Of a stretch of 33,851 nucleotides of DNA, positions 26,051-33,851 are shown piece after piece. Below the pieces are notes generated by a model. It had not been told where the DNA came from. It did not search any database and saw nothing but the letters and a program-made list of their open reading frames with translations. The stretch is from Prevotellaceae bacterium (lineage in GTDB: Bacteria; Bacteroidota; Bacteroidia; Bacteroidales; Bacteroidaceae): the NCBI GenBank assembly GCA_021204845.1, contig JAJPYT010000177.1:1-33851 (forward strand). The letters run 5' to 3'. A program made the translations under genes and the position numbers. Numbering within the stretch: position 1 is the stretch's first letter; every line of letters begins with the position of its first letter.

Positions 26051-27049
26051 ATGAAACGCCTGAAGGACAACCTCAGCTCGCAATACCTTGAGGCGGCTAA
26101 CCGCCTTAAGCCCAATAATGCGAGACGGCGCGTGGTAGCATACGTGGAGAGTTACGACGATGTTTTCTTTTGGCGTACCGTGCTTGACGAGTTCGAGACG
26201 GATAAGCTATACTTCGAGGTGATGTTACCCTCGCGCACCACGTTGGGGAAGGGGAAGAAGAACGTGCTCACCAACCAATTGGGCAGCAATTTAGGCAACT
26301 ACATGATAGCTTGCGTGGACGCGGACTACGACTATCTGATGCAGGGGCGCACCGAGACTTCGCAGACCATACTGGAGAATCCTTACATATTTCACACCTA
26401 TGTCTATGCCATAGAGAATTACCAGTGCTACGACGCGGGGTTGCACGAGGCTTGTGTGATGGCGACCCTGAACGACCATGAACTGGTGAACCTGGTGGCG
26501 TTCATGAAAGAGTACAGCAAGATAATATGGCCGCTCTTTGTCTGGAATATCTGGTGCTACAGGTATGGGTGTCAGCATAGCTTCTCTCTTTTGGACTTCT
26601 GCAACGTGGTCACCTTTCGGGAAGTGTCCATCAGCCACCCCGAGCAGACCTTGGAACTTGTGCGCCGACAGGTGAACCGCTCAATAGCTACCATGCAGCG
26701 CAAGCATCCCGAAGGGAAAAAAACGTATGCGCCGCTCCGTCAGGAACTGCTGAGCCTTGGTCTCACGCCTGAGACAACCTACCTTTACATGCAGGGGCAC
26801 CGCCTGTTTGAGGGTGTGGTCTTGCCGTTGCTTGAACCCATTTGCACTTCGCTGCGCAAGGAGAGAGAGAGGGAGATACGCCAGTTGGCTTGCCACGAGA
26901 CACAGAAGCAGAACGAGCTCTCATGCTATCGCAACAGCCAGTTCCCCCTGGAGACCATGTTGAAGAAGAACACCAGTTTCAAGCGTTCCGAGCCCTACCA
27001 GCGCTTGCGGGCTGACCTGCGGAAGTTTATCGAGAAGATGTCGATGTAA
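26051..27049 (+). CDS. DUF4435-type (TOPRIM-like) protein, partner of the upstream ATPase
   Basis: VVAYVESYDDVFFWR and MIACVDADYDYL acidic motifs, PYIFHTYVYAIENYQCY typical of DUF4435; 15-nt gap to the ATPase. Confidence 0.75.
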   Translation: MKRLKDNLSSQYLEAANRLKPNNARRRVVAYVESYDDVFFWRTVLDEFETDKLYFEVMLPSRTTLGKGKKNVLTNQLGSNLGNYMIACVDADYDYLMQGRTETSQTILENPYIFHTYVYAIENYQCYDAGLHEACVMATLNDHELVNLVAFMKEYSKIIWPLFVWNIWCYRYGCQHSFSLLDFCNVVTFREVSISHPEQTLELVRRQVNRSIATMQRKHPEGKKTYAPLRQELLSLGLTPETTYLYMQGHRLFEGVVLPLLEPICTSLRKEREREIRQLACHETQKQNELSCYRNSQFPLETMLKKNTSFKRSEPYQRLRADLRKFIEKMSM

Positions 27050-27054
27050 GGCCG

Positions 27055-28425
27055 CTACTTCCACAAGCCAAGAGGCTTATGGAAATAACGGTCAATCTTC
27101 TTTATCATATTGCCTATGGAGAAGACCACTACATAATCGCCAGGCATTATTTGCGTGTTGCCGTTTATGGAGGTGCCCACACCGTTTCTCACCAGACCGC
27201 CAAGAGCCACGCCCTTGGGCAGCCCCAGGTCTTTCACGGGCTTCTTCACGGCGAGGCAATCCTCTGTAGCCACGAACTCAGCCACGTCGGCATTGGCGAG
27301 CGTGAGGCATTTCACGTCTGCCACGTCGGCGTTCAGTATCATCTTATATATGTGGCTGGCGGCAATCATGTTCTTGTTTATGATGGTTCCGATGTCGAGC
27401 TTCTCCGCCAGATTCATGTAGTCCGTGGCGTTTACCATTGCCACTGTCTTGCGAACTCCAAGCCGTTTTGCCACAAGGCAGGCGAGTATGTTCCTCTCGT
27501 TCTCCTCGCTTAGCGCTACGAAGGCCTGGCATTCGCGTATGCCCTCGTCCACCATGGTCTCTGAGTCGCGTCCGTCGCCGCAGATGATTATCACGTCGTC
27601 GTTCTCCAGCACCTCGTTGAGGCGGCGGCAGCGCTCCTTGCTTTGTTCTATGATGCGCATGTTCAGCCAGCTGGGCTTGTGGTGCGCCAGGTGTGCGGCT
27701 GTCTTTCCTCCGCCCATCACCATCACGTTCGTCACATCCTGGTATTTCTCCTTGCCCACGAGTTCCCTTATCAGGTTCATGTATTTCCTTGTGGTCATGA
27801 AGTAAGCTATATCACCCAATTGCAGACAATCGTGTCCGCCAGGTATTATGGTGTCATCGCCGCGCTTTATCGCCACAATGTGGAAGGGGCTGTCGGGGGT
27901 GCAGAGCTTCATCAGCGGCACATCCAGCACACGCGCGTCGTTACGTAACTTTATTCCCAGCATTACCAAAGCGCCGTTGTGCACCTCCCAATACTGACGC
28001 ACCCAGGAGTATTGCAGGGCCTCGATGATTTCCTGCGATGCGAGTTTCTCCGGATAGATGAGCGAGTCGACACCCATGGAGCGGAACATCTCCAGCGCCT
28101 GGGTCTGCAGATATTCGGAATTGTCCACCCTCGCCACGGTCTTTTGCGCTCCCAGTGTGTGCGCCAGCATGCAGCAGGTTATGTTTCTTGGCTCTTCAGG
28201 CGTGACCGCAATGAAGAGCGATGCCCGTTGCACTCCAGCCTCTTTAAGGCAGCTAATGCTTGTGGGCGACGAGTTTATCACCATCAGGTCGTTGTTGCCC
28301 GAGTCGGTCAAGGCATCCACCTTTTCCTGGTCCTCGTCTATAACCACGATGTCCATGTTGTCCCTCGACAGCAGTTGGGCGAGATGAGTGCCCACAGCAC
28401 CTGCTCCTGCAATGATTATCTTCAT
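27055..28425 (-). CDS. trkA: Trk system potassium uptake protein TrkA
   Basis: Two RCK/NAD-binding halves ([46 protein letters not shown]) with TrkA-C domains. Confidence 0.93.
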   Translation of the reverse strand: MKIIIAGAGAVGTHLAQLLSRDNMDIVVIDEDQEKVDALTDSGNNDLMVINSSPTSISCLKEAGVQRASLFIAVTPEEPRNITCCMLAHTLGAQKTVARVDNSEYLQTQALEMFRSMGVDSLIYPEKLASQEIIEALQYSWVRQYWEVHNGALVMLGIKLRNDARVLDVPLMKLCTPDSPFHIVAIKRGDDTIIPGGHDCLQLGDIAYFMTTRKYMNLIRELVGKEKYQDVTNVMVMGGGKTAAHLAHHKPSWLNMRIIEQSKERCRRLNEVLENDDVIIICGDGRDSETMVDEGIRECQAFVALSEENERNILACLVAKRLGVRKTVAMVNATDYMNLAEKLDIGTIINKNMIAASHIYKMILNADVADVKCLTLANADVAEFVATEDCLAVKKPVKDLGLPKGVALGGLVRNGVGTSINGNTQIMPGDYVVVFSIGNMIKKIDRYFHKPLGLWK

Positions 28426-30326
28426 GCCATCACACTTAATATGGTCCGTTTAATGCTTTGCGCGTCTATGCCACATAGTTGTTGCAGCTCGGCTATGGTG
28501 CCGTGTTCCACGAAGTGGTCGGGCAACCCCATGCGCACAATCCGTGGGGTGTAGCCATGGTCTGCCATATATTCCACCACGGCGCTGCCCAGTCCTCCGT
28601 TCCTCACCCCGTCTTCCAGGGTGATGACGCGTGTGAATTGTCTGCCCACGTGGGCCAGTATCTCCTCGTCTATGGGGCGCAGGAAGCGCATGTCGTAGTG
28701 GGCTATGCTCAGTCCGCTCTCCTGTTCCACCTCAGCTATAGCCTGTGCCGCCGTATTGCCGAGTGGGCCCAAGGTGAGAACAGCCACATCCTTGCCATTT
28801 TTTATCAGTCTTCCTTTTCCCACCGGCACTTCTTCCATCTCGTTTCGCCAGTCCATGTGTTCTCCTTTGCCCCGTGGGTAGCGAATCACGAAAGGACCCT
28901 TATTCTCCAGTTGTGCGGTGTACATCAGGTTTCGCAGCTCGTGTTCGTCCATGGGCGACGAGATGGTAAGCCCTGGTATGGGGCGCAAAGCGGCAAGGTC
29001 GAAGGCCCCGTGGTGTGTGGGACCGTCCTCGCCCACAAGACCTGCGCGGTCCAGACAGAGAACCATGCTGAGGTGGCTTATTGCCACGTCGTGTATCACG
29101 TTGTCGTATGCCCGCTGGGCGAACGAACTGTATATGTTGCAGAATGGCAGCATTCCGTCTATCGCCATGCCGGCAGAGAAGGTTACAGCATGCCCTTCCG
29201 CAATGCCCACGTCGAAGCAGCGGTCTGGCATCTCCGCCTGCATTATGCATAGTCCGCAGCCCGATGGCATGGCAGGTGTCACACCCACTATGCGCTTGTT
29301 CACGCGTGCCAGTTCCAGCAGAGTTTCTCCGAACACGTCCTGATAGAGTGGCGGCATTTCCCCGTCGCTCGAGGGGTCTATCAGTTTTCCCGTTTCTGGG
29401 CAGAAGCGCCCTGGCGCGTGGAACAGCAAAGGATTCAGCTCAGCGGGCAGGTAGCCTTTCCCCTTCACCGTGTTTATGTGCAGCATCTTTGGTCCCCTCA
29501 TTTCTATAATCTGCCTGAGCGTCTGTACCAGTTGCACCACGTTGTGCCCGTCTATGGGACCGAAGTAGCGTATATTCATGCCCTCGAACATGTTTTGCTG
29601 GCGGTTAAGCAACGACTTCACCGAGTTGTTGAACCTCAGGAGTATCTTGCTCCTCTCTTGATTCAGTATTTTCCACTTCAGCAACTGCTTGGCCGCCTTA
29701 TAGCGCAAGTCGTTGTATGTCTTGCTGGTATGCAGTTGGTGCAGATATTCCTTCAGTCCTCCCACAGAGTGGTCTATGCTCATGTTGTTGTCGTTCAGCA
29801 CCACCAACAGGTCATTTTCGCTTTCCGAGACATTGTTGATTCCCTCGAATGCCAGTCCGCCACTCATGCTGCCGTCGCCTATCACCGCCACCACGTGCCT
29901 CTTCTGCCCCTCCATGTGTGCCGCCACTGCCATGCCCAGAGCGATGGAGATGGAGTTAGAGGCATGTCCGCAGGTGCATGTGTCGTATTCGCTCTCGTCT
30001 GGCGAGGGGAAAGGTCGCAGTCCGTGCAGTTTCCTGTTTGTGCAGAACTTTTCCCTTCTGCCTGTCAGTATCTTGTGTGCGTATGCCTGATGCCCTACGT
30101 CCCAAACGATGCGGTCTTCGGGCGTGTCCAGCACGTAGTGCAGTGCCACGGTAAGCTCCACCACTCCCAGCGACGAGCCCAAATGCCCAGGGTTGTCCGC
30201 CAGTTCTTTTATTATGGTATGTCGCAATTCTTGGCATACCTGCGGCAACTGTTCCAGTGGAACTTTCCTCAGGTCGTCTGGATACTGTATCGAGTTTAAC
30301 AGGCTCTCCTGCTTTTTTTCTTCCAT
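28422..30326 (-). CDS. dxs: 1-deoxy-D-xylulose-5-phosphate synthase
   Basis: [66 protein letters not shown] motifs. Confidence 0.97.
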   Translation of the reverse strand: MEEKKQESLLNSIQYPDDLRKVPLEQLPQVCQELRHTIIKELADNPGHLGSSLGVVELTVALHYVLDTPEDRIVWDVGHQAYAHKILTGRREKFCTNRKLHGLRPFPSPDESEYDTCTCGHASNSISIALGMAVAAHMEGQKRHVVAVIGDGSMSGGLAFEGINNVSESENDLLVVLNDNNMSIDHSVGGLKEYLHQLHTSKTYNDLRYKAAKQLLKWKILNQERSKILLRFNNSVKSLLNRQQNMFEGMNIRYFGPIDGHNVVQLVQTLRQIIEMRGPKMLHINTVKGKGYLPAELNPLLFHAPGRFCPETGKLIDPSSDGEMPPLYQDVFGETLLELARVNKRIVGVTPAMPSGCGLCIMQAEMPDRCFDVGIAEGHAVTFSAGMAIDGMLPFCNIYSSFAQRAYDNVIHDVAISHLSMVLCLDRAGLVGEDGPTHHGAFDLAALRPIPGLTISSPMDEHELRNLMYTAQLENKGPFVIRYPRGKGEHMDWRNEMEEVPVGKGRLIKNGKDVAVLTLGPLGNTAAQAIAEVEQESGLSIAHYDMRFLRPIDEEILAHVGRQFTRVITLEDGVRNGGLGSAVVEYMADHGYTPRIVRMGLPDHFVEHGTIAELQQLCGIDAQSIKRTILSVMA

Positions 30327-30346
30327 GAGCCACGAAATATTCTTTG

Positions 30347-30354
30347 CAAAGATA
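30347..30354 (-). promoter_or_regulatory. -7 element TATCTTTG for dxs-trkA
   Basis: Minus-strand TATCTTTG about 21 nt upstream of the dxs start. Confidence 0.5.
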
Positions 30355-30376
30355 ATGTAAAATCACCAAACTGTTG

Positions 30377-30384
30377 TATTTTTG
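30377..30384 (+). promoter_or_regulatory. -7 element TATTTTTG for GSCFA-murF/alr
   Basis: TAnnTTTG match about 20 nt upstream of ATG 30405. Confidence 0.45.
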
Positions 30385-30404
30385 CTCCATAATTTCTGGA
30401 CTAT

Positions 30405-31388
30405 ATGAGAAAGCATTCCACTGCCGTTGCCCCTTTTCCCGACTGTGACTTCCGCACTGTAGTGCCTGTGTCTCGTCCGCTCAGGCAGTTGGGGGTGGCG
30501 GATCGCAATGTCTTTCTTGGCTCTTGCTTTGCCGACAGTGTGGGCGGAATGTTCCAAGAGTCGCGCCTCCTTTCTGTGGTCAATCCTCTCGGAACGGTCT
30601 ATTCTCCTGCCTCCCTTGCCCGTCTTCTTAGTGAGGAGGGCAGCCATCTTCAGGCTGTGGAGGGACCTGACGGATGGCATACGTGGCTGTCTGGCACAGC
30701 GCTTACGCGGCCTACCAGTGACGAGTGCCTGAGCCTAACCAGTGAGGCGCTCCGCTCTCTGCAAGAGAAACTCGCTGAGGCGGACAATCTTTTCCTCACC
30801 CTTGGCACGAACCATGTATACCGTTTGGCGGACACTGGTGAGGTGGTGACCAATTGCCACAAACATCCTGCCCGTGAGTTCCGCGAGGAAGCCCAGAGTC
30901 CGCTGCAAATGGCGGAGGCTCTTTCTGAGGTTCTTTCAAGTCTCCACGAGCGTAATCCGCGCCTTCTCGTGACGTTCACTGTCAGCCCTTACCGCTATGC
31001 CAAATACGGCTTCCACGAGAGCCAGCTCAGCAAGGCGGCTCTTTTGCTTTGCGTCAAGCAGTTGCAGGAGAGTCATCCTCTTTGGGTGCAGTACTTTCCT
31101 GCATACGAGCTTCTTCTCGACGAGTTGCGCGATTACCGTTTCTATGCCGACGACATGCTTCATCCCTCACCCCAAGCGGTTCGCTACATTTGGCGGCGTC
31201 TCCACGAGTGGATGGATATTGACCTGCTCACGTATTTGCAGCGCTGGCAGTCTACCAGCGAGGCTCTTAGCCACCGTCCCTTCCGCCCCCAGAGTGCCGC
31301 GGCACGCCAGTTTGCCGAGCGCACGGAGGAAGCCCTGCGACGTTTGCAAACCGATTATCCCATGTTACAAATAATCACACCACAATGA
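30405..31388 (+). CDS. GSCFA domain-containing protein
   Basis: Signature NVFLGSCFADSVGGMF; FLTLGTNHVY; VTFTVSPYRY. Confidence 0.92.
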   Translation: MRKHSTAVAPFPDCDFRTVVPVSRPLRQLGVADRNVFLGSCFADSVGGMFQESRLLSVVNPLGTVYSPASLARLLSEEGSHLQAVEGPDGWHTWLSGTALTRPTSDECLSLTSEALRSLQEKLAEADNLFLTLGTNHVYRLADTGEVVTNCHKHPAREFREEAQSPLQMAEALSEVLSSLHERNPRLLVTFTVSPYRYAKYGFHESQLSKAALLLCVKQLQESHPLWVQYFPAYELLLDELRDYRFYADDMLHPSPQAVRYIWRRLHEWMDIDLLTYLQRWQSTSEALSHRPFRPQSAAARQFAERTEEALRRLQTDYPMLQIITPQ

Positions 31389-33769
31389 CATACAGCACCG
31401 ATGCCCTTGAGGCTATTTTCCTCTCCATTGGGGGCAAACGGATAGGTACCCGTAATTGCCTCGTTCATTGGCTCCTTACCGACAGCCGTTCCCTTCGTTC
31501 GCCAGAGGAGACCATGTTTTTCGCCCTTGTCACGGCCGTTGGCGACGGTCATCGCTACATCGAACAACTTTATCAGCGTGGAGTGCGTGTCTTTGTGGTC
31601 AGTAAGCCAGTAGACCCTGTGCGGTCCGACGCTGTATATTTCCTGGTCACTGACACCCTGGCGGCTCTGCAACACTTGGCTGCCCGGCATCGTGAGCGCT
31701 TCAGTGTGCCCGTAGTGGGTGTGGCTGGCAGCAACGGCAAGACCACCGTCAAGGAGTGGCTTTTCCAGATGCTTTCGCCCGACCGTGTGGTCACCCGCTC
31801 GCCCCGCAGTTACAACAGTCAGGTGGGCGTTCCCTTAAGTGTCTGGAATCTATCCTCCTCCACCGAGGTTGCCATCTTCGAGGCTGCCATCTCCCGCCCT
31901 GGCGAGATGCCTGCCCTCGAGCGTATACTGCGCCCCACCATAGGAGTGTTCACCTGTTTAGGCGATGCTCATCAGGAGAATTTCACGTCGTTGGAGCAGA
32001 AGTGCCGCGAGAAGCTCCAGCTCTTTCGCCACTCCGACGTGCTCGTGTGGGCTGAGGGTAACCCTGTAGTGGATACTTGTGTCCACTCTTTCGGCTTTTC
32101 TGGTCGTCTTGTGCCGGTGCATGTCGGTGGGGCGGCTCCTTCTTCTCTCGAGGTCAACCGCCTGCTCTGCTCTGCCGTTTGCCGTGAGCTCGGCATGGCT
32201 GAGGAGGAAATCCAGCGCCGCTCCGCCCAGTTGCAACCCGTGGCCATGCGCCTCGAGGTTAAGCAAGGGTTGCGCGGTTGCACGCTCATAAACGATTCTT
32301 ACAACAGCGACCTCGCCTCGCTCGACATAGCCTTAGACTTCATGCAACGCCGCCCTGGCGAGGAACATCTGCCTCACACGCTCATTCTTAGTGATATACA
32401 GCAGACAGGCTTCGATGCTGAGACGCTTTATTCCCTCGTGGCGTCTCTTGTCGCAAGCCGTGGTGTCTCCACGTTCATTGGCGTGGGACCCGAGCTCTCC
32501 CGTTGTGCTTCCCTCTTCTCTTTCCCCGGGCTTCAGTGCTACTTCTTCCCTTCCACTGAGGCGTTGCTGCTAAGTCCAGTGTTCGCCTCGCTCAGCGGTC
32601 AGGTTATTTTGGTGAAGGGGGCTCGTGCCTTCCATTTCGAGAGCCTTGTCTCCCGCCTTGAGCAACGTGTGCATGAGACAGTGCTGGAGGTGGACCTCAG
32701 CGCTCTTGTGGCGAATTTGCGATACTACCGCTCTTTCCTCCGCCCCGACACTCGTGTCGTTTGCATGGTGAAGGCCGGGGCTTACGGGGCAGGCAGTCTT
32801 GAGGTTTCGCGCGTTCTGCAAGACAATGGTGTGGACTATCTTGCTGTGGCTGTTGCCGATGAGGGAGTTGAGCTGCGCCGTGCGGGCATCTCTGCCGGCA
32901 TTATGGTGATGAATCCTGAGATGAGCAGCCTGCGTCTCCTCTTCCGCTTTGGGCTTGAGCCGGAGGTCTACTCCTTCCGCCTTCTCGACGCTCTTGTTGA
33001 GGCGGCTGAGCGTGAGGGAGTAACCGCCTTCCCGGTTCACATAAAGTTAGACACTGGCATGCACCGTCTTGGCTTCGACCCGGAGAAGGATATGTCAGCT
33101 CTTGCCGAGCGCCTGAGCCGTCAGCATGCCTTGCTGCCCCGCAGTGTCTTCTCCCATTTCGTGGGTAGCGACAGCCTGGAGTTCGATTCTTTCTCAGCCC
33201 GCCAGTTCCAGCTTTTCACGTTTGGCGCGGATGCCCTCCAGAAAGTTTATCCCGACCATCACATTCTGCGCCATATCTGCAACACGGCGGGCATAGAGCA
33301 CTTCCCCGAGCGGCAGATGGATATGGTGCGCCTTGGTCTTGGTCTCTATGGAGTGAACAGTATCACTAACCAGATTATTAATAATGTGTCAACGCTTCGC
33401 ACTACTATTCTGCAAATTCACTCCGTTCCTGCTGGCGACACGGTGGGTTATTCGCGCAAGTGGACCGCGAAGCGTCCCAGCCGCATTGCGGCTCTGCCTA
33501 TTGGCTACGCCGACGGACTGGACCGCCGCCTTGGAGGTGGCGTGGGTTATTGCTTGGTGGGTGGGGAGAAAGCCCCCTACGTTGGCAATATTTGCATGGA
33601 TGTCTGCATGATAGACGTTACGGATATCCCCTGCAGTGAGGGCGACGCGGCCATTATTTTCGGTAAGGACTTGCCCGTGACTGTGCTTTCCGACACCCTT
33701 GGAACCATCCCTTACGAGATTCTCACCAGCGTGTCCGCCAGGGTCAAGAAGGTTTATTTCCGTTCTTGA
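31385..33769 (+). CDS. Bifunctional UDP-MurNAc-tripeptide:D-Ala-D-Ala ligase / alanine racemase (MurF-Alr fusion)
   Basis: MurF half: VVGVAGSNGKTTVKEWL; Alr half: VVCMVKAGAYGAGSLEVSRVLQ, KLDTGMHRLGF, RLGLGLYG, NICMDVCMIDVTD. Confidence 0.95.
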   Translation: MTYSTDALEAIFLSIGGKRIGTRNCLVHWLLTDSRSLRSPEETMFFALVTAVGDGHRYIEQLYQRGVRVFVVSKPVDPVRSDAVYFLVTDTLAALQHLAARHRERFSVPVVGVAGSNGKTTVKEWLFQMLSPDRVVTRSPRSYNSQVGVPLSVWNLSSSTEVAIFEAAISRPGEMPALERILRPTIGVFTCLGDAHQENFTSLEQKCREKLQLFRHSDVLVWAEGNPVVDTCVHSFGFSGRLVPVHVGGAAPSSLEVNRLLCSAVCRELGMAEEEIQRRSAQLQPVAMRLEVKQGLRGCTLINDSYNSDLASLDIALDFMQRRPGEEHLPHTLILSDIQQTGFDAETLYSLVASLVASRGVSTFIGVGPELSRCASLFSFPGLQCYFFPSTEALLLSPVFASLSGQVILVKGARAFHFESLVSRLEQRVHETVLEVDLSALVANLRYYRSFLRPDTRVVCMVKAGAYGAGSLEVSRVLQDNGVDYLAVAVADEGVELRRAGISAGIMVMNPEMSSLRLLFRFGLEPEVYSFRLLDALVEAAEREGVTAFPVHIKLDTGMHRLGFDPEKDMSALAERLSRQHALLPRSVFSHFVGSDSLEFDSFSARQFQLFTFGADALQKVYPDHHILRHICNTAGIEHFPERQMDMVRLGLGLYGVNSITNQIINNVSTLRTTILQIHSVPAGDTVGYSRKWTAKRPSRIAALPIGYADGLDRRLGGGVGYCLVGGEKAPYVGNICMDVCMIDVTDIPCSEGDAAIIFGKDLPVTVLSDTLGTIPYEILTSVSARVKKVYFRS

Positions 33770-33851
33770 CTTCTCTTTCCAATTTCAGCAGAGTTTGTTT
33801 AGCGTTCAGTCCGCCGCCGTAGCCAGTGAGCGAGCCCTCGCTGCCTATAAC
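33744..33851 (-). CDS. Methylated-DNA--protein-cysteine methyltransferase-like, C-terminal fragment (truncated by window edge)
   Basis: Reverse complement translates to VIGSEGSLTGYGGGLNAKQTLLKLEREVKNGNKPS*, matching the post-catalytic '(PCHR)VIGSxGSLTGYxGGLxxKxxLLxLE' region of Ogt/MGMT. Confidence 0.75.
   Translation of the reverse strand, partial: VIGSEGSLTGYGGGLNAKQTLLKLEREVKNGNKPS

Noticed and set aside
25211-27049. Considered a Gabija or retron system
   Set aside because: The ATPase lacks a fused TOPRIM nuclease domain, there is no UvrD-like helicase (GajB), and no reverse transcriptase or msr/msd-like structure is present.

Overview
The window looks like a chromosomal segment from a Bacteroidales species, possibly Prevotella-like. 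This rests on gene families, TAnnTTTG-type promoters, a secreted protein with a C-terminal '...IYTIQGIRISG...GIYIQNGKKILVK' tail, and MurF-Alr and GSCFA proteins. Most of it is housekeeping: a parA-parB-DUF5683-mltD-rel/spoT operon, surE-lpxB, a Na+-pumping methylmalonyl-CoA decarboxylase-type operon, a POT transporter, trkA, dxs, GSCFA and murF-alr, plus the truncated end of an O6-methylguanine-DNA methyltransferase-like gene at the right edge. There is one tRNA-Lys(TTT). The most notable accessory content is: (i) a compact three-gene cluster (394-3355) of a steroid 5-alpha-reductase-like membrane protein, an Old-Yellow-Enzyme-type ene-reductase and an SDR, matching the gene logic of gut Bacteroidales 5AR/5BR/3beta-HSDH bile-acid/steroid reduction clusters; (ii) an SMC/ABC-like ATPase plus DUF4435 (TOPRIM-like) pair (25211-27049) resembling PARIS-type defence modules but placed behind a peptide transporter; (iii) a dispersed intergenic repeat family (core CAACGGTGCAACCCTCAGCGAAGCTAA) that intrudes into coding sequence at two operon junctions, and an associated 22-bp tandem repeat present three times at two loci; (iv) a biotin carrier with two biotinyl domains; (v) a large secreted protein made of two diverged ~440-aa repeats. 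All assignments come from reading the sequence and recalled motifs. No database search was run.
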